This document shows positions 37,246 to 45,552 of a DNA stretch of 64,000 bases, one piece after another. Origin of the DNA: Ramlibacter sp. WS9 (GTDB lineage: Bacteria > Pseudomonadota > Gammaproteobacteria > Burkholderiales > Burkholderiaceae_C); contig NZ_RKMB01000003.1 in assembly GCF_003797765.1 (NCBI RefSeq), positions 372,001 to 436,000 on the forward strand. The letters run 5' to 3'. The notes below the pieces were generated by a model. It had not been told where the DNA came from. It made no database searches and saw nothing but the letters and a program-made list of their open reading frames with translations. Position 1 is the first letter of the stretch. The number at the start of each line of letters is the position of its first letter. Made by a program: the position numbers and the translations under genes.

Positions 37246-38928
37246 TCAGGCCACCCAGTCCATCAATCGCCGCGTCTCGGGCGAGCGCTCCAGTTCCGAC
37301 ACCAAGGTCGGGCGTTTGCCGGTGACTTGCAGCACCGCGTGTTCGCTGGAAAGAAAAGCCCCTTCCTGCCAGCCGGGCAGCGGCGAGACCTGGTCGCCGA
37401 TCACGAAGAAGCGGCCGTCCGGCGCCAGCAGCCGCTGGTAGGCGCGGTTGTCGTCCGCCTTGTGCGGATCCCACAAGGCGACGCCGCCGCTCTGGCCCTC
37501 GGCCTGGTTCCACGCGATGCTCACCGCCTTGGATGAAGGCACCAACTCCTCGCTGGAGAACTCCTTGTGCATTCGCACCGCGTCACGCCGCCCGGCCTGG
37601 ATGCGCTCGGCCAATGTCATGCGGCCGTAGGCTTCGGCCTGGTCGAGGTAGCTGTACGAGCCGGCGATGATGCCCTTGCGGCTCATGTAGTCGTTCGAGG
37701 GATACCACATCTGCGTGATCGGCCTGTCGGTATAGCTGATGCCCCCGAAGATGTTGTAGGGCGGCTCTTCCCAGAACCGGCGATTGGCCTGCCACGCCAG
37801 CTTGTACAAGGCGCCTATGCGCGCGTACTCCACTGCCTTCTTGAAGTCGTCCGAGAGGTTGGTCTTGATCGCGGCCAGCTTGGGCAGCGGCATGTTGGAC
37901 AGGCAATAGTCGGCGCGCACCAGCGAGACCTTGCCGGTCTTGCGGTGGCGCCATGCCACCTCCACGCCATCCGGCTTGTTGACGATCTCCACGGCCTGGG
38001 CGTTGTACTGGATCTTTCCGATGCGCTTGACGAAAGCGTCGACGATCTTGTCCATGCCGCCCACGGGCTGGAACAGGCTGGGCTGCCACTCGCCGTCGAG
38101 CGGCTGGTTGAAGCGGTACTGCCAGAAGGTCGACTTCAGCAGTTCGGGCAGCGGCAGGCGCGGGTTGCCGGTGCACAGGGCCTCCACCGTCATCGGTGTG
38201 AGGCAGCCGTTGCGCGGTGTTTCCGAACCCACGATGCCGCCGCCGCCCGCCGAGGGCAGGTCACCGAACGAGCGCAGCATGTCCAGGAACAGCTTGCGGT
38301 CGTCCGGGGTCAGGCCGGTGTCGAGCGCGCCCTGGTTCACCGCCTTGGAGAGCAGTTCCGCGATGTGGCTGTCGCTGTCGTTGCCCAGCCGAAAGCGCGG
38401 CATGGCCTGGCCGCCGAACGCCTTGTCCGTCTGAAACAGGTTGGCCGTCGTGGACATGACGTACACCTCGAGCGGAATGGCGAATTCCTTGCAGTAGTGC
38501 ATGAGGCGCGGGTGGTGGAACGGCAGCCGCGCCGGCCCGAGGTTCATGTACAGGCCCTCGTCGAAAGCGCAGGTCTGCACGGTGCGGCCGTGCGGACCGG
38601 CGTCTTCCACCACGCGCGTTCCGCGACGGGCCGTGAAGTTGCGCCCACCCGGTCGGTCGAGTGCTTCCAGGATGATGCAGCGGTAGCCGGCCTTCTGCAG
38701 CTCGTAGGCGGCGGCCATGCCGGCGATGCCCGCGCCGAGGATGGCCACCGTCTTGCCCTTGCCGTGGCCCGCGGGAAGCGCAGCGGGCCCGGCCCAGGCC
38801 GTGGGCACTTGCAGCATGCCCATGGCGACCATGGTCTCGTAGAGCGCACCCGCGCCCGCGAGCTTGCCGATGGAATGCAGGAATCCGCGGCGCGACGGTG
38901 CGCTGTCGGGTGTGGCCGTTTGGCTCAT
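37246..38928 (-). CDS. Tat-exported flavin amine oxidase family protein
   Basis: A 560-residue FAD enzyme with a twin-arginine signal (SRRGFLHSIGKLAGAGAL), the dinucleotide motif VAILGAGIAGMAAAYELQ, GGRNFTARRG, and a C-terminal FAD-binding FFVIGDQVSPLPGWQEGAF. Monoamine oxidase-like proteins of this kind act on amines or amino acids in the periplasm. It is divergent from the MarR-GNAT fusion with an inverted repeat in between, so that regulator may control it. Confidence 0.88.
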   Translation of the reverse strand: MSQTATPDSAPSRRGFLHSIGKLAGAGALYETMVAMGMLQVPTAWAGPAALPAGHGKGKTVAILGAGIAGMAAAYELQKAGYRCIILEALDRPGGRNFTARRGTRVVEDAGPHGRTVQTCAFDEGLYMNLGPARLPFHHPRLMHYCKEFAIPLEVYVMSTTANLFQTDKAFGGQAMPRFRLGNDSDSHIAELLSKAVNQGALDTGLTPDDRKLFLDMLRSFGDLPSAGGGGIVGSETPRNGCLTPMTVEALCTGNPRLPLPELLKSTFWQYRFNQPLDGEWQPSLFQPVGGMDKIVDAFVKRIGKIQYNAQAVEIVNKPDGVEVAWRHRKTGKVSLVRADYCLSNMPLPKLAAIKTNLSDDFKKAVEYARIGALYKLAWQANRRFWEEPPYNIFGGISYTDRPITQMWYPSNDYMSRKGIIAGSYSYLDQAEAYGRMTLAERIQAGRRDAVRMHKEFSSEELVPSSKAVSIAWNQAEGQSGGVALWDPHKADDNRAYQRLLAPDGRFFVIGDQVSPLPGWQEGAFLSSEHAVLQVTGKRPTLVSELERSPETRRLMDWVA

Positions 38929-38983
38929 TGGAATCTCCTCCCCAAGGATGAGCTTGCATTATGGGTTTCTCAGCCTCGGATGG

Positions 38984-39006
38984 GAAGTCGTTAATTATTT
39001 GACTTC
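38984..39006. promoter_or_regulatory. Inverted repeat, candidate MarR operator
   Basis: Arms GAAGTC (38984-38989) and GACTTC (39001-39006) flank an 11-bp AT-rich centre. The site lies in the 91-bp gap between the divergent amine oxidase and MarR-GNAT genes and ends 14 bp before the latter's start. Size and symmetry fit a MarR dimer site. Confidence 0.5.
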
Positions 39007-39019
39007 GGCAAGCAATCGG

Positions 39020-39976
39020 ATGACGATGTCAGATATGAAGGATGATTCCCCGCCTGTCGCACCGGCCCAAGTCAAGGCCGTGCGTGGCTTCAACCGCTTC
39101 TACACGCAGCGCATCGGCGTGCTGGACCCGTACCTGGGCAGCCAGTTTTCCCTGACGGAAGTGCGGGTGCTGTACGAGCTTGCGCACCGTGACCAGCCCA
39201 CCGCCGCCGAACTGGGTCGCGACCTGGCGCTGGATGCGGGTTACCTGAGCCGCATCCTCCGCCGGTTCGAAACGCGCGGCTGGCTTGCCCGCGTCCCTTC
39301 TCCGGCAGACGCCCGGCAAAGCCTGCTGCGGCTGACCGACGCGGGGCATGCCGCGTTCGCGCCGCTGCAGCAGAAGTCGCGGGACGAGGCGGCCGCCCTG
39401 CTGGCCGCCCTGCCCGCGCCCAAGCGCGACCAGCTGATTGATGCGATGTCGGCGGTGCAGCAATTGCTGGATCCGCAACCGCAACGCGCGGCCAGCCGCA
39501 CCGTGCTCTTGCGCGACCCGCGCCCGGGCGACATGGGCTGGGTCGTGATGCAGCACGCCGAGATCTACTGGCGCGAGTACCGTTTTACCCAGGAGTTCGA
39601 AGGCCTGGTGGCGGAGATCGCCGGCAAGTTCATCATGAACTTCGACCCGGCGTGGGAAAAGGGCTGGATAGCCGAGATCGACGGCGAGCGTGTGGGCTCG
39701 GTCTTCGTCGTGCGGCGTTCCGCCACCGTGGCGCAGTTGCGCCTGCTGATCCTCACGCCCGGCGCGCGCGGCCACGGACTGGGCGCGCGGCTCACCGACG
39801 AGTGCATCGCATTCGCGCGGAGCAAGGGCTATCGCAAGATGATGCTCTGGACACAGAGCAACCTGGATGCGGCCCGGGCGATCTACAAGGCACGAGGCTT
39901 CGAGTTGACGAAGAGCGAGGCGAACAACGCGTACGGCCAGAAACTGGTCGGCGAAATCTGGGAGCTGAAGCTATAA
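39020..39976 (+). CDS. MarR-type regulator fused to a GNAT acetyltransferase
   Basis: A 318-residue fusion: an N-terminal MarR winged helix (residues 15-155, with GSQFSLTEVRVLYEL, LALDAGYLSRILRRFE and the wing SPADARQSLLRLT) and a C-terminal N-acetyltransferase domain (about 160-318, with VAQLRLLILTPGARGHGLGARL for acetyl-CoA binding). Such fusions are widespread but little studied. Three closely spaced ATGs (39020, 39026, 39035) are possible starts. Its stop overlaps the next gene. Confidence 0.88.
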   Translation: MTMSDMKDDSPPVAPAQVKAVRGFNRFYTQRIGVLDPYLGSQFSLTEVRVLYELAHRDQPTAAELGRDLALDAGYLSRILRRFETRGWLARVPSPADARQSLLRLTDAGHAAFAPLQQKSRDEAAALLAALPAPKRDQLIDAMSAVQQLLDPQPQRAASRTVLLRDPRPGDMGWVVMQHAEIYWREYRFTQEFEGLVAEIAGKFIMNFDPAWEKGWIAEIDGERVGSVFVVRRSATVAQLRLLILTPGARGHGLGARLTDECIAFARSKGYRKMMLWTQSNLDAARAIYKARGFELTKSEANNAYGQKLVGEIWELKL

Positions 39977-40896
39977 ACCTTGCCCTGCTCGCCGCCGCGG
40001 CATCCGGCGTGCAGGTCGGCGCTGCCATCGTCGCCTCGCGGTTCGCGGTGGCCGAGGTGCCGCCGCTGACGCTCGCGATGCTGCGCTATGCAATCGGCTT
40101 CGCCTGCCTGCTGCCGTTCGCATGGATGTCGCTATCCACCGCGCCAGGAGCGTCAAGGCCTCCCGCGGTCGGCACAAGCCGCGCGGCAGACCTGCTCGCG
40201 ATGGCGGCACTCGGCATCGGGCAGTTCGGCGTGCTGATCGCCCTTCTCAACTTCGGGCTGCGCCACGTTGGCGCGGCGCAGGCCGCGCTGATCTTCAGCC
40301 TCCTGCCCCTGCTCACGTTGTCCCTTGGCGCCGTGCTGGGGCGCGAGCGCGTGACGGCGCCGCTGGTGCTGGGCGTGCTCCTGTCGATCGCCGGCGTGGC
40401 GCTCTCGCTGGCGCCCAAGCTGGGTCAGGCGCAAGCGGCACATTGGTGGGGCGAGGCCGCGGTAGCCGGCGCCGCTTGCACCGGCGCGCTTTGCAGCGTC
40501 CTTTATCGGCCCTACCTGCAGCGCTACCCCATGGTCCCGGTGTCCGCATTCGCGATGGCGTCGTCGGTGGTGGTGCTCGCGATGCTTGCGTTGGGGGAGC
40601 AATGGCCGGCACGCGTATTCACGTTCAGCGGCCAGGCCTGGGCGGCAACGGGCTTCATCGGCGTGTCGAGCGGCATCGGCTACTTCTTGTGGCTGTATGC
40701 GCTGAAGCACGAGTCGCCAACGCGCGTGACGGTGTTCCTCGCCCTGAACCCCCTGACGGCCGCGCTGCTGGGTTGGGCCTGGTTGAACGAGCCGTTGCAG
40801 CCGGTGGCACTGTACGCGCTCGGCCTGATCGCGGCCGGTCTGTGGTTGGCCACGCTCAGGCCAACTGCGCAAGAATTGTCAGGCCCCCGGCCGTAG
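39973..40896 (+). CDS. EamA/DMT-family transporter (unusual start)
   Basis: Inner-membrane protein of about 308 residues with ten hydrophobic helices and two EamA halves (AALGIGQFGVLIALLNFGLRH; FIGVSSGIGYFLWLYALKHE; ALNPLTAALLGWAWLNEP). These transporters export metabolites or amino-acid derivatives. The first helix begins at INLALLAAAAS, but no ATG, GTG or TTG lies in frame just before it. The best site is ATA at 39973, overlapping the previous stop and preceded by GGGAG at 8 bp. The first standard start is GTG at 40009, which would cut the first helix. Confidence 0.8.
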   Translation: MNLALLAAAASGVQVGAAIVASRFAVAEVPPLTLAMLRYAIGFACLLPFAWMSLSTAPGASRPPAVGTSRAADLLAMAALGIGQFGVLIALLNFGLRHVGAAQAALIFSLLPLLTLSLGAVLGRERVTAPLVLGVLLSIAGVALSLAPKLGQAQAAHWWGEAAVAGAACTGALCSVLYRPYLQRYPMVPVSAFAMASSVVVLAMLALGEQWPARVFTFSGQAWAATGFIGVSSGIGYFLWLYALKHESPTRVTVFLALNPLTAALLGWAWLNEPLQPVALYALGLIAAGLWLATLRPTAQELSGPRP

Positions 40897-40926
40897 ATTG
40901 GAGCCTTCATCAACGAAGGATCCCTC

Positions 40927-41391
40927 ATGAAAACCATCGACCTGGATCAAGCGATTCACGTGATCGGCATCGAACTGCGAACCACCAACGAAGAGGCGTT
41001 CCAGACCATCCCGTTGCACTGGAAGCGCTTTACCGAAGAAGATGTTTCCGGCCGCATCGCGGGCAAGCAGTCGGGCGACGTCTACGCCGTCTACACCCAT
41101 TTCCAGAACGCCGGGCAAAACAACCAGGGCCTCTATTCGCTGGTGCTCGGCGTGCCGGTCGATGCCGCGGCCGCCGTGCCGCAAGGGTTCACACGGGTGG
41201 TGGTGCCGGCCTCGCTTCGCGCCGTGTTCCCCGTGCAAAAAGGCCGCTTCGACCTCGTCGGAGCCACGTGGCAGGAGATCTGGCAGCAGGGCGACCTGGC
41301 AAAGACCTTCATCGCCGACGTCGAGCGCTACCGGCCCGGCGGCGAGATCGATATCCTCATCGGTATCGAAAGGGAAGCTGCCATCGCATGA
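40927..41391 (+). CDS. GyrI/effector-binding-domain protein
   Basis: A 154-residue stand-alone effector-binding (GyrI-like) domain, with MKTIDLDQAIHVIGIELRTTN, YAVYTHFQNA and a C-terminal DILIGIE strand. Such proteins resemble the ligand-binding part of AraC/BmrR regulators. The stop overlaps the start of an AraC regulator that has its own GyrI-like half, so the two probably sense related ligands. Confidence 0.82.
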   Translation: MKTIDLDQAIHVIGIELRTTNEEAFQTIPLHWKRFTEEDVSGRIAGKQSGDVYAVYTHFQNAGQNNQGLYSLVLGVPVDAAAAVPQGFTRVVVPASLRAVFPVQKGRFDLVGATWQEIWQQGDLAKTFIADVERYRPGGEIDILIGIEREAAIA

Positions 41392-42281
41392 ACAGGGAAC
41401 ACGGCTGGACCGACTACCAGGAGCGGCTGGGCCGCGTCATCGCGTACATCCACGACCACCTGGATGGGCCGCTCGAGCTGGACCGGCTGGCCGAGGTGGC
41501 CCATCTCTCGCCCTACCACTGGCACCGCGTCTACCACGCCCTGCACGGTGAAACCATCGCGGCCACCGTGCGGCGCCTGCGCCTGCACCGGGCCACGGGC
41601 TACCTGGCCAACACCCCGCTGGCCATAGCCGACGTGGCGCGCAAGTGCGGCTACCCGAATGTGCAGTCGTTCGCGCGCGCGTTCCGCTCGGTCTATGCGA
41701 TGAGCCCCACCCAGTACCGCGCGCAGGGCAGCCACGCAGTGTTCCACGCCGCACAGGCGCAGCCGGAGGCCGCCGGCTACGCCGTCGACATCCGCGACGT
41801 GCCCGCTGTGCAACTGGCGGGCATTGCCCATCGAGGCTCGTACATGCTGGTCGGCAAGGCCTTAGCAACCGCCTACATGCGCCTGGCCGCGCAGGGCCTG
41901 GCGCGGCCCGAGGCGCGCTGGATGGCGGTGTACGACGACGACCCTTTTGCCGTTCCCGAGAAGCAGCTCAGCTCGCGCGCCGGCCTGTCGCTGCCGCCGG
42001 GCGCGCAGGCGCAGCCGCCGCTCATGCCCTTCACGCTGGGCGGCGGCCCTTGCGCCGTGCTGCGTCACCGCGGCCCCTATTCGACGATGCGCGCCGCCTA
42101 CCAGTGGCTCTACGGAAGTTGGCTGGTGCAGTCGGGCCTGGAAGCAGCCGATCAGCCGGTCTTCGAAGAGTACCTGAACAATCCGCGCGACACGCGGCCG
42201 GCCGACTTGCTGACGGATATCTTTCTGCCCCTCGCGGGCCCGGCAGTTTTGACCGGGAAGCATGCAAACACGGGACGATAA
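41388..42281 (+). CDS. AraC regulator with C-terminal GyrI-like effector domain
   Basis: A 297-residue Rob/SoxS-type fusion: an N-terminal AraC DNA-binding region (residues 10-115, with LDRLAEVAHLSPYHWHRVYH and IADVARKCGYPNVQSFARAF) and a C-terminal effector-binding domain (about 130-290, with VDIRDVPAVQLAGIAHRGSY). The start ATG overlaps the stop of the upstream gene as ATGA. It may regulate the adjacent EamA transporter and chromate transporter genes. Confidence 0.88.
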   Translation: MNREHGWTDYQERLGRVIAYIHDHLDGPLELDRLAEVAHLSPYHWHRVYHALHGETIAATVRRLRLHRATGYLANTPLAIADVARKCGYPNVQSFARAFRSVYAMSPTQYRAQGSHAVFHAAQAQPEAAGYAVDIRDVPAVQLAGIAHRGSYMLVGKALATAYMRLAAQGLARPEARWMAVYDDDPFAVPEKQLSSRAGLSLPPGAQAQPPLMPFTLGGGPCAVLRHRGPYSTMRAAYQWLYGSWLVQSGLEAADQPVFEEYLNNPRDTRPADLLTDIFLPLAGPAVLTGKHANTGR

Positions 42282-42288
42282 TCGCTGC

Positions 42289-42891
42289 ATGAGTTCCTTG
42301 CCTCCGGCCCCCGCATCCGACGCGGAACAACGCCCCCAGCCGCGCTCCCTGGGTGACCTGTTCTGGTCGTTCACCTGGCTGGCCCTGCAAGGTTTTGGCG
42401 GCGTGCTGGCGGTGGTGCAGCGCGAGATGGTCGAGAAGAAGCGCTGGATGACGCGCGAAGAATTCGTCGAGGAATGGGCCGTGGCGCAGATCATGCCCGG
42501 ACCCAACGTGGTGAACCTCTCCTTGATGATCGGCGGCCGCTACTTCGGATTGCGCGGCGCCATGACGGCGCTGGCCGGCATGCTGGCCGTGCCGCTGCTG
42601 GTCGTGCTGGCGCTGGCGCTGGTGTACGCGCAGGTCGCGGACAACCCGCACGTGGCCGGTGCCTTGCGCGGGATGGGCGCGGTCGCGGCGGGGCTGATCA
42701 CGGCCACCGGCCTCAAGCTGATGAGCGCATTGAAGAAGCATCCTTTGGGTGTGCCGGCCTGCACCGTCTTCGGCATCGCCACTTTCGCCGCCATCGCGCT
42801 GCTGCGCTGGCCGCTCGCCTACGTGCTGCTGGGCCTGGGCGGGCTCGCATGCGTCTTGACCTACCGCAAGATGGGAAAGGCGGGCGCATGA
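42289..42891 (+). CDS. Chromate transporter ChrA family, first half
   Basis: A 200-residue CHR-family protein with a single domain: SFTWLALQGFGGVLAVVQREMV, WAVAQIMPGPNVVNLS and several hydrophobic helices. Short CHR proteins work as pairs; this one and the next gene, overlapping as ATGA, together equal one long ChrA. They export chromate by an anion route. Confidence 0.88.
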   Translation: MSSLPPAPASDAEQRPQPRSLGDLFWSFTWLALQGFGGVLAVVQREMVEKKRWMTREEFVEEWAVAQIMPGPNVVNLSLMIGGRYFGLRGAMTALAGMLAVPLLVVLALALVYAQVADNPHVAGALRGMGAVAAGLITATGLKLMSALKKHPLGVPACTVFGIATFAAIALLRWPLAYVLLGLGGLACVLTYRKMGKAGA

Positions 42892-43460
42892 CGATCACCA
42901 TGACCGGCGCCGACTGGCTCTCGCTGTTCGTGCACTACCTGTCGCTGTCGCTGCTGTCGGTGGGCGGCGCCATCACCACCGCGCCGGACATGCACCGCTT
43001 CCTGGTCGACGGCAAGGGCTGGTTGACCGATCCGCAATACAGCGCATCGATCGCCATCGCGCAGGCCGCGCCGGGCCCGAACGTTCTGTTCGTCGCCTTG
43101 ATGGGATGGAACGTCGGCCTGAACGCGGGCGGCCTGCCCACTGCGCTGTTCGGCATGACGGTGGCCATGGTCGGCATCATGATCCCCAGCACCACCCTCA
43201 CCTATTTGGCCGCGACCTGGGGCCACGCCAACCGCGAGCTGCGCGGCGTGCGCGCGTTCAAGCAGGGCATGGCACCCATCGTGATCGCACTCCTCGTCGC
43301 AACGGGCTGGATCCTGGCTACGGGCAGCAATTACGTGACGCGCAACTGGCCGATCTGGCTGCTGGCCGTCGCCGCCGCCGTCATCGTCTGGCGCACCAGG
43401 ATCCACCTGCTGTGGCTGCTGGGCGCGGGCGCGGTGCTGGGATGGGTCGGCTGGGTCTGA
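42888..43460 (+). CDS. Chromate transporter ChrA family, second half
   Basis: A 190-residue CHR-family partner: YLSLSLLSVGGAITTAPDMH, IAIAQAAPGPNVLFVALMGW, and a C-terminal hydrophobic pair. The conserved APGPN motif mirrors MPGPN of the first half, as expected for antiparallel CHR partners. Converges with the DUF2784 gene 3 bp downstream. Confidence 0.88.
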   Translation: MTITMTGADWLSLFVHYLSLSLLSVGGAITTAPDMHRFLVDGKGWLTDPQYSASIAIAQAAPGPNVLFVALMGWNVGLNAGGLPTALFGMTVAMVGIMIPSTTLTYLAATWGHANRELRGVRAFKQGMAPIVIALLVATGWILATGSNYVTRNWPIWLLAVAAAVIVWRTRIHLLWLLGAGAVLGWVGWV

Positions 43461-43463
43461 GTA

Positions 43464-43853
43464 TCAGCGCTTGCGCCGCGGCGGAAACAACCACCATGTG
43501 GCCAGCACGGCCAGACCGAAGAGCGAATAGACGAGCGTGAACACCCAACCCGGCGCATCGTAGTAGAGCAAGTACTGCAGCCAGTGCTCGATGAAGCCGC
43601 CGGCATAGGTAGGGCCGCCGCCCTTGGCGCGCAACCACATCTCCAACGTGGTCAACGGACACAGCATCCCGAACCATGACTCCGCGACAACGACCGCAAT
43701 CGCAGCCAGGTGGGCGAGCCTGAACCACAGGCGGTTGACCCAGCCCCACCTTCGCAGATTGCCGGCCACCACCACGATGAGACCCAGCAAGACGAACGCC
43801 GCGATGGCCACGTGCAGCGCCAGCACGGCATCGGCGAGCAATCGGTAGGGCAT
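43464..43853 (-). CDS. DUF2784 membrane protein
   Basis: A 129-residue inner-membrane protein with about four helices and the DUF2784 features LADAVLALHVAIAAFVLLGL, NRLWFRLAHLAAI and the CPLTTLEMWLR motif. The function of the family is unknown. It lies 18 bp downstream of the pyrF-like gene in a leftward run. Confidence 0.82.
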   Translation of the reverse strand: MPYRLLADAVLALHVAIAAFVLLGLIVVVAGNLRRWGWVNRLWFRLAHLAAIAVVVAESWFGMLCPLTTLEMWLRAKGGGPTYAGGFIEHWLQYLLYYDAPGWVFTLVYSLFGLAVLATWWLFPPRRKR

Positions 43854-43871
43854 GGTGGTTGCCCGCGTGGC

Positions 43872-44576
43872 TTACTTGTTGCAGTGGTCGCAGATCGCCA
43901 CGAACGCAGCGAGCGGATCAGGCGCCTTTGTCACGCCGCGGCCCACGACCAAATGCGTCGCGCCGGCGCGCAGGGCCTCGACTGGCGTGGCGATTCTCGC
44001 TTGGTCATTGCCTTTCTCGCCGGGCATTTGCGTGCCCGGCGCGATGATCAACATGTCGAGCGGCAGGGCTTGGCGCAAAAATGCGGCTTCCTGGGGCGAG
44101 GCGACGACGCCATGGCAACCGGCTCGCGCCGCAAGCTGCGCCAGCCGGAGGACCTGCTGCTTCACCGTCGCGCCTACGCCGATCTCAGCCAAATCTTCGT
44201 CCCGCAGGCTGGTGATCACCGTGAGCGCCAGCACGCGCAGCTGCGGAAAGGGCCGGGCAGCATCCACGGCGGCACGCAGCACTGCCGAACCTCCGGAAGC
44301 GTGCACTGTCACGAAGGACACGCCCAGGGCGCCGCAAGCTGCGACGGCACCGGCCACCGAGTTCGGGATCTCGTGCAGCTTGAGGTCCAGGAACACCTGC
44401 TTTCCTGCGGTGATCAGTTCCCGCACCACGGCGGGCCCTTCGGCCGTCAACAACTGCAAGCCAATCTTGTAAAACGACGCGTGCTCGCCCAACCGCTCCA
44501 CCAGGCAGCGCGCCGCGGCCGCGCTGTCGAAGTCGAGCGCGACGATTATTCGGTCCTCGACACGCGTGGAGTTCAT
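43872..44576 (-). CDS. pyrF: Orotidine 5'-phosphate decarboxylase homologue (PyrF type 1) with D-to-E change
   Basis: A 234-residue TIM-barrel protein of the OMP decarboxylase group, which makes UMP. Visible parts: IIVALDFDSA, FYKIGLQLLTAEG, DLKLHEIPNSVAGA, GCHGVVASPQEA, LIIAPGTQMPGE and HLVVGRGVTKA. The catalytic D-x-K-x-x-D motif reads Asp64, Lys66, Glu69, so the last aspartate is glutamate. The ATG at 44576 gives a 4-bp ATGA overlap with the upstream GNAT gene; an ATG 6 bp earlier is also possible. It could be a genuine but slower decarboxylase or a paralogue with another role. Confidence 0.8.
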   Translation of the reverse strand: MNSTRVEDRIIVALDFDSAAAARCLVERLGEHASFYKIGLQLLTAEGPAVVRELITAGKQVFLDLKLHEIPNSVAGAVAACGALGVSFVTVHASGGSAVLRAAVDAARPFPQLRVLALTVITSLRDEDLAEIGVGATVKQQVLRLAQLAARAGCHGVVASPQEAAFLRQALPLDMLIIAPGTQMPGEKGNDQARIATPVEALRAGATHLVVGRGVTKAPDPLAAFVAICDHCNK

Positions 44577-45106
44577 CGGCATCGTGCGTACATGTAGCTG
44601 GGCCCGGGCTCAGGGCTGATGTTCGGGTGCACGACGAAGCGCTCCAGCCGCCCTTCGCGTGTGAACCCGGCCTTTTCCAGAACCCGCGCCGAGTTGCGAT
44701 TGTTCACGTCGCAGGTGGCTTGCAAACGAAAAAACGCGGGCACAGCAAGCGCTGCTCCGGCCAGTGCATCGACCGCTTCGGGCATCAGTCCGCGGCCCCA
44801 GTACGCCTGCGCCAGGACGTAGCCGATGTCCACCGTGTACCCGGATGCGCGGGCCTCCAGCATGCCGATGGGCGCATCAGGCGCATCGTGCAGTGCCAGG
44901 ATGTACGGCCACCGCGCGCCCTCGCCGAACAATGCGATGCACTCCGCGATGAAGGCCTCGGTTTGCGCCACGGCCGCATGCGGGCGCCAGACCATGTAGC
45001 GCGCCGCCTCTGCCGATTGCGTATAGGCGTCGAATATCTTGCGCGCATCCGCAGGCTGCGGTGCACGAAGGAGCAGACGGCGCGTGGCGAGCTCGTTCGG
45101 CAGCAC
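44573..45106 (-). CDS. GNAT-family N-acetyltransferase (RimJ-like)
   Basis: A 177-residue acetyltransferase with the RimJ/RimL look: ATRRLLLRAPQPADARKIF, VDIGYVLAQAYWGRGLMPEAV (acetyl-CoA loop) and ARVLEKAGFTREGRLE. Such enzymes acetylate protein N-termini or small molecules. Starts with GTG 2 bp after the GFA stop; overlaps pyrF. Confidence 0.85.
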   Translation of the reverse strand: MLPNELATRRLLLRAPQPADARKIFDAYTQSAEAARYMVWRPHAAVAQTEAFIAECIALFGEGARWPYILALHDAPDAPIGMLEARASGYTVDIGYVLAQAYWGRGLMPEAVDALAGAALAVPAFFRLQATCDVNNRNSARVLEKAGFTREGRLERFVVHPNISPEPGPSYMYARCR

Positions 45107-45108
45107 GT

Positions 45109-45528
45109 TCAGCCCGGCGCCGGCTTGCGCGGCAAGTGATCGCCCAGCGTCACCCAGTCGACATGGGTGTCGAAGTACGCATGGACCTGCGGTTCACGGC
45201 CGACGGGGTCGGTGAACAGCGCTCGGGCGATGTGCAGCTCGCCCGGCCAGGCCGGTGCCTTGAAGAACATCGGGCTTCCGCATGTCGAGCAGAACCCGCG
45301 GCTGCCGCCTTCCGGCGCGTCATACCAGCGCAGCAGTTGCACCGGGTCGTCGAGCTCCACCTGAGCCGAGCCCACGCTCACCCAGGTGACGAAGGCGCTG
45401 CCGTGCGCGCGCCGGCAGCGCGTGCAGTGGCAATGCGCGACCCATTTGGGTGGCAGGCCGGCCTTGAAGGACACGCCGCCGCACAGGCAGGCGCCACGCG
45501 CGAGTGAAGCATCGGAGTTGGAAGGCAT
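45109..45528 (-). CDS. GFA-family zinc protein
   Basis: A 139-residue CENP-V/GFA protein with CLCGGVSFKAG, CHCTRCRRAHGSAFVTW and FCSTCGSPMFF zinc motifs. It is related to, but clearly different from, the GFA protein at 27247-27594. Good AGGAG ribosome site. Substrate unknown. Confidence 0.86.
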   Translation of the reverse strand: MPSNSDASLARGACLCGGVSFKAGLPPKWVAHCHCTRCRRAHGSAFVTWVSVGSAQVELDDPVQLLRWYDAPEGGSRGFCSTCGSPMFFKAPAWPGELHIARALFTDPVGREPQVHAYFDTHVDWVTLGDHLPRKPAPG

Positions 45529-45552
45529 CTCATCTCCTGGTTGCAGGATTGT

